A stretch of 64,000 bases of DNA, taken from positions 6,506,501 through 6,570,500 of the forward strand of contig NZ_CP152412.1 of assembly GCF_038957035.1 (NCBI RefSeq), in the 5' to 3' direction. A program made the position numbers and the translations under genes. Under the pieces are notes generated by a model. It searched no databases. It was given only the letters and a program-made list of their open reading frames with translations, and was not told where the DNA came from. Of the stretch, positions 44,271 through 51,933 are shown in pieces (position 1 is the stretch's first letter; the number at the start of each line of letters is the position of its first letter). This stretch comes from Bradyrhizobium sp. B097 (GTDB lineage Bacteria; Pseudomonadota; Alphaproteobacteria; Rhizobiales; Xanthobacteraceae).

Positions 44271-45779
44271 ATGCGCGACCATCGGGTCCTTGCTCGTCGA
44301 CGCCTCGCATGCGTCGTTGTCCTTGCCATTGCGGCCTTTGCCCAGGCGAAGGCTGCCGCGGCAGAGCTGATGCTTGATGTCGCCTCCATGCCGCGGGTCG
44401 CGACCATCGACCCGCGCTTCCAGTCCTACAACATCGAGATGGTCGAGGTGACCGGCGGGCGGTTCTGGAAGCCCTATGCGGCCACCGCACGGACCGGTGC
44501 GAACGCGGAACGGTTCGCCGCGCGCACGCCGATCAATCTGCACGACGACAGGCTACGCACACTCGCAGCGGCACTCGCTCCCGCCTACCTTCGCGTGAGC
44601 GGGACCTGGGCCAACAGCACGTTCTTTGCGGATTCCGACGCGCCGCCATCCGCGCCACCGGCCGGCTTCAAGGGCGTGCTGACGCGACAGCGGTGGCGGG
44701 ACGTCATCGACTTCTCACACGCCGTAGACGCTCCCATTGTCACGTCCCTTGCGATCAGCGCCGGCACGCGCGACGCCGAAGGCCGATGGACCTCCGAACA
44801 GGCCCGGCAGCTTCTCGCTTTCACGAAATCGACCGGCGGCCGGATCGCCGCGGCAGAATTCATGAACGAGCCCGATCTGCAGGCCATCGGCGGCGCCCCG
44901 GAGCATTACGATGCCGCAGCTTACGGCCGCGATTTTGCAACCTTCCGCGCATTCATGAAGGACGCCGCACCCGACGTGACGATCCTCGGCCCAGGCACGA
45001 TCGGCACCGGCGCGGATGCGAAAGCCCTCTTTGCGGTTTCAGCGGCGGGTATCGACGCGGTCTCCTACCATCATTATGGCGCGCTCTCGACGCGGTGCTC
45101 CGGCGATCGCACGGCACGGCAGGCCTTGTCAGACCAATGGCTGGCACGAGCCGGCAAGACATTCGCCTTCTACCGGACGCTGCGCGACCGGCTCGCACCG
45201 GGCAAGCCGATCTGGCTGACCGAGACCGCGGAGACCGCATGCGGCGGCAACCGCTGGGCCGCGACCTTCACCGATACGTTCCGCTATCTCGATCAGCTCG
45301 GGCGGCTCGCCAAAGCGGGCGTTCAGGTGGTGATGCACAACACGCTGGCCGCGAGCGACTACGGGCTGCTCGACGAGCGAACCCATCTGCCGCGGCCGAA
45401 CTACTGGGCCGCGCTGCTATGGCGACGGCTGATGGGAACCACCGTGCTCGATGCCGGTGTCGGCGAGCAACCCGGTCTCCACGTCTATGCGCATTGCGCG
45501 CGCGATATGCCTGATGGAATAGCCCTGCTCGTCATCAACAATGATCGGCAGACGCGGCGCAAGCTGACGCTGCCGGCGGCATCGCAACGCTACACATTGG
45601 CGAACGAAAGGCCGGTCGACGGCAATGTTCAGCTCAATGGCAGCACGCTTGTGCTCGGAGCTTCCGACCAGATGCCCGCCCTGAACGGCGAGCCGGCCCC
45701 GGCGGGAGCAATCGTCTTCGCTCCCGCAACGATCACGTTCCTGACCGTCGCCAATGCGAGCAACACCAACTGCCGGTAG
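44271..45779 (+). CDS. Secreted glycoside hydrolase, GH79/heparanase-like
   Basis: This 502-residue protein has an N-terminal signal (RRLACVVVLAIAAFAQAKAAA). The (beta/alpha)8 clan GH-A pattern has the acid/base Glu in AAEFMNEPDLQ and the nucleophile Glu in IWLTETAETACGG. VMHNTLAASDYGLLDERT and the C-terminal beta domain recall GH79 beta-glucuronidases and heparanases. It would release glucuronic acid from glycans or conjugates outside the cell or in the periplasm. It lies 61 bases after the TIM-barrel gene on the same strand and may extend that catabolic cluster. Confidence 0.8.
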   Translation: MRDHRVLARRRLACVVVLAIAAFAQAKAAAAELMLDVASMPRVATIDPRFQSYNIEMVEVTGGRFWKPYAATARTGANAERFAARTPINLHDDRLRTLAAALAPAYLRVSGTWANSTFFADSDAPPSAPPAGFKGVLTRQRWRDVIDFSHAVDAPIVTSLAISAGTRDAEGRWTSEQARQLLAFTKSTGGRIAAAEFMNEPDLQAIGGAPEHYDAAAYGRDFATFRAFMKDAAPDVTILGPGTIGTGADAKALFAVSAAGIDAVSYHHYGALSTRCSGDRTARQALSDQWLARAGKTFAFYRTLRDRLAPGKPIWLTETAETACGGNRWAATFTDTFRYLDQLGRLAKAGVQVVMHNTLAASDYGLLDERTHLPRPNYWAALLWRRLMGTTVLDAGVGEQPGLHVYAHCARDMPDGIALLVINNDRQTRRKLTLPAASQRYTLANERPVDGNVQLNGSTLVLGASDQMPALNGEPAPAGAIVFAPATITFLTVANASNTNCR

Positions 45780-45793
45780 CGACCTGACCTCGC

Positions 45794-46645
45794 CTACGCC
45801 GCGTCGCGGCTGACGTCGGAGGATTCCGCCGGGCGCGACACCAGATGACCCAGCATAATGGCGGTCATCAACCGCTCCATCTCAAGCCATGCGGTGACAT
45901 GCGACATGGTCGGCCGGCCACCGAGCGCGAGCTGACTGACATCATCGACCGCCGTCAATCCGCGCGGATAGAATTCGCGGAAGATCACGCGCTCGGCCAG
46001 GCCGTCGACCAGGCGGAAATTCAGCGTCTTCGATAGTTCGTTGAGGGCTTCGCCGACCAGCCGCTTGTTGCGTGAACCGATCGTCGAGAGGCGGTTGCGC
46101 AGCACCACCCATTCGAATGCCGGCTGATCCTGCGCGCGGCGCTCGCGCCGCGCTTCCTCCACCATCTTCGAATAGTGGCTGATGCCGGTCACCTTGAAGT
46201 CGTTCGGATCGACGGTGCCGAGCACGTCGAAGTCGAGGAAGCTGTCGTTCAGCGGCGTAATCAGCGTGTTCGCCAGCGAATGCGTGAACGTCGTCAGATA
46301 GGTATCGTGGCCGGGGCAGTCGATGACGACGAAATCGTGCGACCGGCCGAGCCGCTCGACGATCTCGGCAAGCGCGCTGCGGCCGAGCGTCTCGACCTCA
46401 CTGCTTCGGCCGCTGACCGTCTCGAAGCACATATGCGCGGGGATACCGAGATCCAGCGAGGTTTCCCGCGCCCAATCCCGCCGGTTATCGACGTAGTGCG
46501 TCAGCGATTTCTGCTTATTGTCGAGATCGATGGTGGCGACACGCTGACCCGCCTTGATCAGCGCGATGGCGACGTGCATGGCAATTGTCGACTTGCCTGA
46601 GCCGCCCTTGTTATTTCCGACAACCATTACTCGTGCGTTTGTCAT
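45794..46645 (-). CDS. mipZ: Division-plane positioning ATPase MipZ
   Basis: This 283-residue ParA/MinD-type ATPase has the deviant Walker A GNNKGGSGKST, IDLDNKQKSLTHYVDNR, VIDCPGHD (Walker B) and the MipZ-characteristic LITPLNDSFLDFDVLGTVDP, WVVLRNRLSTIGSRNK and ERVIFREFYPRGLT. MipZ binds ParB at the origin and forms a bipolar gradient that restricts FtsZ assembly to midcell in alphaproteobacteria. The gene is monocistronic, as usual. Confidence 0.93.
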   Translation of the reverse strand: MTNARVMVVGNNKGGSGKSTIAMHVAIALIKAGQRVATIDLDNKQKSLTHYVDNRRDWARETSLDLGIPAHMCFETVSGRSSEVETLGRSALAEIVERLGRSHDFVVIDCPGHDTYLTTFTHSLANTLITPLNDSFLDFDVLGTVDPNDFKVTGISHYSKMVEEARRERRAQDQPAFEWVVLRNRLSTIGSRNKRLVGEALNELSKTLNFRLVDGLAERVIFREFYPRGLTAVDDVSQLALGGRPTMSHVTAWLEMERLMTAIMLGHLVSRPAESSDVSRDAA

Positions 46646-46824
46646 GGGAATCCATACCGGACGCTTGAGTGAAAGCAGGACGAAATAGAATTTAATGAAT
46701 GGATTCGAATCTCCCTGATTCGACGAATCTCGACAAGAGTCGTCGCACGATCATTGTGATCGAAATTGATGCGGCTGCGACAACATTGTCACAACCGCCA
46801 TTCGAGCACGTATCGTGAACGCAG
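46646..46824. promoter_or_regulatory. mipZ upstream region with several palindromes
   Basis: No gene is seen in this part. It contains GATTCGAATC (46702-46711), GATTCGACGAATC (46717-46729) and the near-palindrome GACAACATTGTC (46779-46790). The first two share ATTCG half-sites and could be operators for a cell-cycle or SOS-like regulator of mipZ; that is speculative. Confidence 0.4.
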
Positions 46825-47042
46825 CTAAGCATGATGAGAATAGGTTAGGCTGGTTCGGCATCGGAGGTTCACCTCTCCCTTTGGAGAGGTCGATTTGCGT
46901 AGCAAATCGGGTGAGGGGTTACGGTCCATCGAGAGAGTAAGAGCCCTCACCCGGATTGCTTCGCAATCCGACCTCTCCCCGGCGGGGAGAGGTGAACCGA
47001 AATCGCCGTGAGCCGATTCAACCAAATCTCATCCCGCTCTAG
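46825..47042. repeat. Intergenic mosaic inverted repeat, copy D
   Basis: This is the largest variant. The outer pair is AGGTTCACCTCTCC (about 46865) with GGGAGAGGTGAACC (about 46983-46997), nesting ATTTGCGTAGCAAAT and GGATTGCTTCGCAATCC stems. Its ends again resemble AGCATGATGAGAATAGGTT and CTCATCCCGCTCTAG; the terminal CTA (47039-47041) is the stop codon of the enoyl-CoA hydratase gene. Confidence 0.75.
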
Positions 47043-47827
47043 CGCCCCTGGAACACCGCGGCGCGGCGCTCGACGAACGACTTGATGCCCTCGGCAGCGT
47101 CGGCCGTGTTCAGCACGCGTTCGCGGATCTGCGGAATGATCGCAATCGCCGCCTGCTCGCCGGCTTCGATGAACTTGCGGCCCGCCTCTTTCGTCACCTG
47201 GATCCCGAGCGGCGCGTTGCGCGCGATGATCTCCGCAAGCGCCATCGCGCGCTCGATCTGCTGACCGGCCGGCACGACTTCCTGCACGAGGCCGATCCGG
47301 TGCGCTTCTGCGGCACTGAACTCGTCGCACAGCAAGAGATGATACATCGCATCACCCCACCCGGCGCGGCTGATGTAGCGGAAATGCGCACCGGCCAGCG
47401 GCGCGATGCCGCGCTTGGCTTCCATCTGACAGAACCGGCTGTCGTCGGCGGCAACGACGATATCGCCGGCCAGCATCATCTCGATGCCGACGGTGAACAC
47501 GACGCCCTGCACTGCCGTGATGATCGGCTTCCGGCACCGCTTCGACAGTCCAAAGGGATCGACGTTGCCCTCCGGCAGCGGCTTGCGGCTCGCCGTCGGA
47601 CCAAAGAATTTCGGCATGTCGAGACCCGCGGTGAAACTGCCGCCGGCGGCGCACAGCACGCCGACCCAGAGGCCATCGTCATTGTCGAGCAGCGTCAGCG
47701 CGTCGGACAGTTCAGCCATCATCTCCGGACTGAAGGCGTTCTTCTTCGCCGGATTGTCGATGATGATCTTCAGGATGTGATCATGCCGCTCGTGGCGGAC
47801 CCGCCCTTCGCTCGCGCTGCCGGACAT
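47039..47827 (-). CDS. Enoyl-CoA hydratase/isomerase family protein
   Basis: The protein is 262 residues from ATG 47827, with GGGAGGAA upstream; a longer frame to 47896 would cross the TetR control region. Crotonase motifs are DNPAKKNAFSPEMMAEL, the oxyanion-hole stretch AAGGSFTAGLDMPKF, and AVQGVVFTVGIEMMLAGDIVVA. It probably acts on acyl-CoA. It is divergent from a TetR regulator, which probably represses it. Confidence 0.87.
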   Translation of the reverse strand: MSGSASEGRVRHERHDHILKIIIDNPAKKNAFSPEMMAELSDALTLLDNDDGLWVGVLCAAGGSFTAGLDMPKFFGPTASRKPLPEGNVDPFGLSKRCRKPIITAVQGVVFTVGIEMMLAGDIVVAADDSRFCQMEAKRGIAPLAGAHFRYISRAGWGDAMYHLLLCDEFSAAEAHRIGLVQEVVPAGQQIERAMALAEIIARNAPLGIQVTKEAGRKFIEAGEQAAIAIIPQIRERVLNTADAAEGIKSFVERRAAVFQGR

Positions 47828-47858
47828 CCGTTCCTCCCTGCTTTGTGACTGAAAACTT

Positions 47859-47904
47859 TCTGGATGATGGTTGTCATCTAGATGCATGATGGTCATAATC
47901 CAGA
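47859..47904. promoter_or_regulatory. Candidate TetR operator region
   Basis: An imperfect dyad between the two divergent genes: outer arms TCTGGAT (47859-47865) and ATCCAGA (47898-47904), with GATGATGG/CCATCATG-type inner matches around CATCTAGATG. Position and symmetry fit binding of the adjacent TetR protein. Confidence 0.45.
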
Positions 47905-47931
47905 TGGAGAGTCAAACAGGGGTACTGCGAA

Positions 47932-48501
47932 ATGGGCCATTCCCAGGCCGACAAGGCCAGGAGCCGTGAGCGCATTCTGAACGAGGCTGCGACGCAGATC
48001 CGCGACAAGGGGCTCGACGCGCTCAGCATCGGAAGTCTGATGCAGCAGGTGAAGCTGACCCATGGCGGCTTCTATGGCCACTTCGCCTCGCGTTCCGACC
48101 TGATCGCCGCCGCGCTGGAACAGGCGCTGACCTTGGGTGAGGCGTCGGCGCGCGCATCGCGCGATCCCGACAAGCCGGTCAGCGTCAACTCCTTGGTGCG
48201 AAGCTATCTCAGCCGCAGCCATCGCGACTCGCCGAAGTCGGGCTGCGCGATCGGCGCGCTGATCTCCGATGTCGGCCGCGCCGACGAGCAGTGCCGCGCG
48301 GTGATGGAACCGCACATCGAATCCTTCATCGCCAAGGTCGCCGAGACGCTTGGCGACGACGACGATAACAGCGCGATCGTCGCGGTCAGTGCGATGGTCG
48401 GCGCACTCGCGATCTCGCGCGTCATCACTGATCCGAAGCGATCCGATGCCATTCTGCGCACGGTGCGCGATGCCATCGTCGCGATGGCGTCCGACCAATG
48501 A
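47932..48501 (+). CDS. TetR family transcriptional regulator
   Basis: This is a 189-residue repressor. The N-terminal helix-turn-helix is plain (SRERILNEAATQIRDKGLDA, then LMQQVKLTHGGFYGHFASRSDL). The C-terminal ligand domain resembles the TetR_C_16/AcrR-like group (KSGCAIGALISDVGRAD). It is divergent from an enoyl-CoA hydratase gene and upstream of an SDR gene on its own strand, so it may control both. Confidence 0.9.
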   Translation: MGHSQADKARSRERILNEAATQIRDKGLDALSIGSLMQQVKLTHGGFYGHFASRSDLIAAALEQALTLGEASARASRDPDKPVSVNSLVRSYLSRSHRDSPKSGCAIGALISDVGRADEQCRAVMEPHIESFIAKVAETLGDDDDNSAIVAVSAMVGALAISRVITDPKRSDAILRTVRDAIVAMASDQ

Positions 48502-48538
48502 TTTCGCCCGCGCCGCGGGCGGCTTGATGGAGTAAGCC

Positions 48539-49297
48539 ATGAACGACCGATCCGCCCTCGAGCCGACCGCTGTGCAGGGAAGCGTGCTGATTGCCGGCGT
48601 CGGCGCATCCAACGGCCTCGGCGCCGCGATCGCGCGCCGCTTTGCGGCCGGCGGCTATCCCGTCGCGATCGCCGGGCGCAACGCCGAGAAGCTCGCCGCG
48701 ACCGCGGCCGAACTCGCAGCTACCGGCGCCAGGGTCACCCATGTCGTCGGCGATGCCTCAAGTGCCGCGGATGTCGCCCGCTTCGTCGAGGCTGCCGGGA
48801 AGCTCGCGCCGCTGGCGATGGCCGTGCACAATGCAGGTTCCAACCGGCCGGCGCCGTTTCTGAAGGTGACTGAACAGCGCTTCGAGGAGCACTGGCGCGA
48901 ACACGCGCTCGGCGGATTCCAGCTCGCCCAGGCCGCGATCCCTGCCCTACTCGCGCGCGGCGGCGGCACGCTGGTGTTCACCGGCGCCAGCGGCTCGCTG
49001 CGCGGCAAGGCCAACTACGCGCCATTCGCCTCCGCCAAGGCCGCGCTGCGCGCGCTGGCGCAGAGCGTGGCGCGGGAATTCGGGCCGCAGGGCATTCATG
49101 TCGGCCATGTCGTGGTCGACGGCGGCATCGAGGGCGATCGCCTGCTGAGCATGCGTCCGCAATTGAAGGACGACCGCGGGCCGGACGGGCTGCTCAACAT
49201 CGCAGCGATCGCGGACGCCTATTGGGTGCTGCATCACCAGCATCGCAGCGCATGGACGCTGGAGCTCGACCTGCGGCCATGGGCGGAGTCGTTCTGA
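48539..49297 (+). CDS. Short-chain dehydrogenase/reductase
   Basis: This 252-residue Rossmann protein has an atypical nucleotide motif, IAGVGASNGLGAAIARRF, in place of TGxxxGIG, plus HNAGSNRPAPF and FTGASGSLRGKANYAPFASAK. The catalytic Tyr/Lys-like set is shifted (NYAPFASAK). This pattern is typical of SDRs of unknown substrate that sit next to GST-like genes (recalled). It starts 37 bases after the TetR stop. Confidence 0.85.
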   Translation: MNDRSALEPTAVQGSVLIAGVGASNGLGAAIARRFAAGGYPVAIAGRNAEKLAATAAELAATGARVTHVVGDASSAADVARFVEAAGKLAPLAMAVHNAGSNRPAPFLKVTEQRFEEHWREHALGGFQLAQAAIPALLARGGGTLVFTGASGSLRGKANYAPFASAKAALRALAQSVAREFGPQGIHVGHVVVDGGIEGDRLLSMRPQLKDDRGPDGLLNIAAIADAYWVLHHQHRSAWTLELDLRPWAESF

Positions 49298-49409
49298 CGG
49301 CACGGCGCCGTCGTCGTTCACCAGAGGAAATGGGTTGCGATCCGCTGAAATCTTGTCAGGCTGTGCGACAAGGTCCGAGGAGATCGCAGCCCTATCCCGG
49401 GAGAAGGCC

Positions 49410-50333
49410 ATGTCGCAGCCCACGCCGATCCTGCATCATTTCGATCAATCGCCGTTCTCCGAGAAAATCCGCATCATCTTCGGATTCAAGAAGCTCGCCT
49501 GGAACTCGGTACGGATTTCCCGGATCATGCCGCGGCCGGACCTGATGCCGATGACCGGCGGCTATCGCCGTACGCCGACGATGCAGATCGGCGCGGACAT
49601 CTATTGCGACACCCAGGTCATCATCCGCGAGCTGGAGCGGCGCTATCCGGCGCCGACGCTGTTTCCCGCAGGCAATGCCGGGATGCCCTGGGCACTCGGC
49701 ATGTGGGCCGACCGGCCGTTCTTCCAGAACACGGTCACCCTCGCGTTCGGCTTCATCGGCGACAAGGTCCCGCAGGATTTCATCGAGGATCGCGAGAAGC
49801 TGCGCGGCGCCAAGTTCGACGTCGCCGCCATGGCCGCGGCGCTGCCGCAGATGCGCGACCAGTTCCGAGCCAATGTCGACTGGATCGAGGCGCAACTCGG
49901 TGACGGCCGACAGTGGCTGTTCGGCGAGTTCAGCCTCGCCGACGTCAGCGCCTACATGAACGTATGGTACGCACGGCAGAGCGTCGCCACGATCGACGAG
50001 ATCGTGAAGCCCTTGCCGCGCCTTGCGACCTGGGAGGAGCGCGTCCGCGCGATCGGCCACGGCGCGCGCACCGAGATGTCGTCAGCCGACGCGCTCGAGA
50101 TCGCGGCGAAGGCGCGGCCGGAGTCGCCTGTTTTCGGTGACCCTTTGGATCCGAACGGCCGCAAGCCCGGCGACATCGTCAGCGTGATGCCGGATGACTA
50201 CGGCAAGATCCCGGTCCGCGGCGAGATCGTCTCGCTGTCCGCGCAGCACATCGCGATCCGCCGGTCCGACGAACGCACCGGCGAGGTCGTGGTGCATTTC
50301 CCGCGGGCCGGTTTCCTGGTCATCCCGGGCTGA
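49410..50333 (+). CDS. Glutathione S-transferase-like protein with C-terminal extension
   Basis: The protein is 307 residues from ATG 49410, with GGGAGAAGG upstream. The thioredoxin-fold N-terminus (HHFDQSPFSEKIRIIFGFKK) and an all-helical GST domain (DWIEAQLGDGRQWLFGEFSLADVSAYMNVW) are followed from about residue 215 by an extra beta domain of ~85 residues (GDIVSVMPDDYGKIPVRGEIVSL). The function of the extension is unknown. Same strand as the SDR, so possibly an operon. Confidence 0.82.
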   Translation: MSQPTPILHHFDQSPFSEKIRIIFGFKKLAWNSVRISRIMPRPDLMPMTGGYRRTPTMQIGADIYCDTQVIIRELERRYPAPTLFPAGNAGMPWALGMWADRPFFQNTVTLAFGFIGDKVPQDFIEDREKLRGAKFDVAAMAAALPQMRDQFRANVDWIEAQLGDGRQWLFGEFSLADVSAYMNVWYARQSVATIDEIVKPLPRLATWEERVRAIGHGARTEMSSADALEIAAKARPESPVFGDPLDPNGRKPGDIVSVMPDDYGKIPVRGEIVSLSAQHIAIRRSDERTGEVVVHFPRAGFLVIPG

Positions 50334-50519
50334 TCGCCGCTGGCCCGGCGGCAGGCCGGGATACAAGCGACCTGGAAACGCTGCGTTTCGCGGCGTGACC
50401 TTGCCTGCCGGCGAACAGGCAATACCTCCACTGGATCTCCAACCGAAGGCTCCACAGCGCAGGCTTGCGGACATCTCCGCAGCAATACGACCTTTCGGCC
50501 TGCGTGCGATGGGTGGCCC

Positions 50520-50538
50520 GTGGCGGATGCTCCGCCAC
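50520..50538 (+). promoter_or_regulatory. Hairpin just upstream of the LLM monooxygenase gene
   Basis: GTGGCGGA (50520-50527) pairs with TCCGCCAC (50531-50538) around a TGC loop, ending 20 bases before ATG 50559. It could affect translation or be a protein-binding dyad. Confidence 0.4.
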
Positions 50539-50558
50539 GCCGACAACTGGACTATGTG

Positions 50559-51593
50559 ATGACGACCTCTCTCGAATTCGGGCTCGACACATTCGGCGAC
50601 GTCACCAAGGACGCTGCCGGCGCGCCGCTGCCCCACGCCCAGGTGATCCGCAACGTCGTCGACGAGGCGGTGCTGGCCGATCAGCTCGGGATCGATTTCA
50701 TCGGGCTCGGCGAGCACCACCGGGCCGACTTTGCGATCTCCTCCCCCGAGACGGTGCTGGCGGCAATCGCCGCGCGCACCCAGAACATCCGCCTCGGCTC
50801 GGCGGTGACCGTGCTGAGCTCGGACGATCCGATCCGCGTCTTCCAGCGCTTCGCAACCGTCGACGCGGTCTCCAACGGCCGCGCCGAGGTGATCCTCGGC
50901 CGCGGCTCGTTCACCGAGTCGTTCCCGCTGTTCGGCTTCGACCTCAAGCAATACAGCGAGCTGTTCGAGGAGAAGCTCGACCTGTTTACCGAGCTCCTGA
51001 AGCAGGAGCCGGTGAGCTGGGAAGGCAAGCTGCGGCCGCCGCTCAAGGGCCAGTCAGTGTATCCGCCGGTCGAGCACGGCCGGCTGAAGACCTGGATCGG
51101 CGTCGGCGGCAGCCCCGAATCGGTGGTGCGCGCGGCGCATTATGACCTGCCGCTGATGCTCGCGATCATCGGCGGCGATCCCAAGCGCTTTGCACCCTAT
51201 GTCGACCTGCACCAGCGGGCCTACCAGCAGTTCGGCCGGACGCCGAAGCCGATCGGCGTGCATTCGCCGGGCTACATTGCCGAGACCGACGCGCAAGCTC
51301 GGGAAGAGCTGTGGCCCGACTACAAGGTCATGCGTGACCGGATCGGCAAGGAGCGCGGCTGGCCGTCGATGAGCCGCGACGAGTTCGTGGCTGAGGCCGA
51401 ACACGGCTCGCTCTATGTCGGTGGACCGGAAACCGTCGCCCGCAAGATCGCGGCGACCGTGAAGGCGCTCGGCGCGGCGCGCTTCCAGCTGAAATATTCG
51501 GCGGGCCCGCTGCCGCATGAGAAGCTGATGAAGAGCATCGAGCTCTATGGCCGCAAGGTGGTGCCGCTGGTGCGCGACATGCTCGCCGCCTGA
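50559..51593 (+). CDS. Luciferase-like (LLM) flavin-dependent monooxygenase
   Basis: The protein is 344 residues from ATG 50559. The bacterial-luciferase-like TIM barrel shows GIDFIGLGEHHRADFAISSPE, LAAIAARTQNIRLGSAVTVL, RAEVILGRGSFTESFPLFG and VGGPETVARKI. It uses reduced FMN/F420-type flavin to oxidise a small substrate, which is unknown. A hairpin immediately precedes the gene and a strong terminator follows it. Confidence 0.88.
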   Translation: MTTSLEFGLDTFGDVTKDAAGAPLPHAQVIRNVVDEAVLADQLGIDFIGLGEHHRADFAISSPETVLAAIAARTQNIRLGSAVTVLSSDDPIRVFQRFATVDAVSNGRAEVILGRGSFTESFPLFGFDLKQYSELFEEKLDLFTELLKQEPVSWEGKLRPPLKGQSVYPPVEHGRLKTWIGVGGSPESVVRAAHYDLPLMLAIIGGDPKRFAPYVDLHQRAYQQFGRTPKPIGVHSPGYIAETDAQAREELWPDYKVMRDRIGKERGWPSMSRDEFVAEAEHGSLYVGGPETVARKIAATVKALGAARFQLKYSAGPLPHEKLMKSIELYGRKVVPLVRDMLAA

Positions 51594-51620
51594 TCGGCGA
51601 GAGCGAGCTCACCAAAGCAA

Positions 51621-51655
51621 AACCCCCGGCGTTTTGGCGCCGGGGGCTCTGTTAG
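51621..51655 (+). terminator. Rho-independent-type terminator after the LLM gene
   Basis: CCCCCGGCG (51623-51631) pairs with CGCCGGGGG (51638-51646) around TTTTGG, flanked by AAAA on the left and CTCTGTT on the right. It lies 29 bases after the LLM stop and could work in both directions. Confidence 0.75.
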
Positions 51656-51933
51656 ATCTCAGTCAGATCAACGGGATCACCAGTTGCGCTGGACTTTGAG
51701 AATCAGGAGCAGGGTGTTCTGATCCTTCAGCTCGTACAGGGCAAGCGGCTTGCCGACGCTGCGCGATGAAATATCTCCACTGCGCGCGTGATGCACTCAC
51801 ATGACGCGAAACAGCCCGATGCAGTCACAAGATTCGCATCGGACGAGAGTCAGGCGGCGCCGTGAAGCGGCGGCGCGACCGGTCGCATCGGGGAATGCCG
51901 ACGGCGAAGGCTTGGCCAGGAGTAACGTCGTAC
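51656..51933. other. Intergenic region with a possible gene remnant on the minus strand
   Basis: No intact gene is seen. A minus-strand frame from GTG 51796 to TGA 51677 encodes about 39 residues ending SVGKPLALYELKDQNTLLLI plus KVQRNW. The coherent hydrophobic/charged pattern and aromatic terminus suggest either a tiny protein or the tail of a lost gene. The remainder (51800-51933) shows nothing assignable. Confidence 0.35.
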
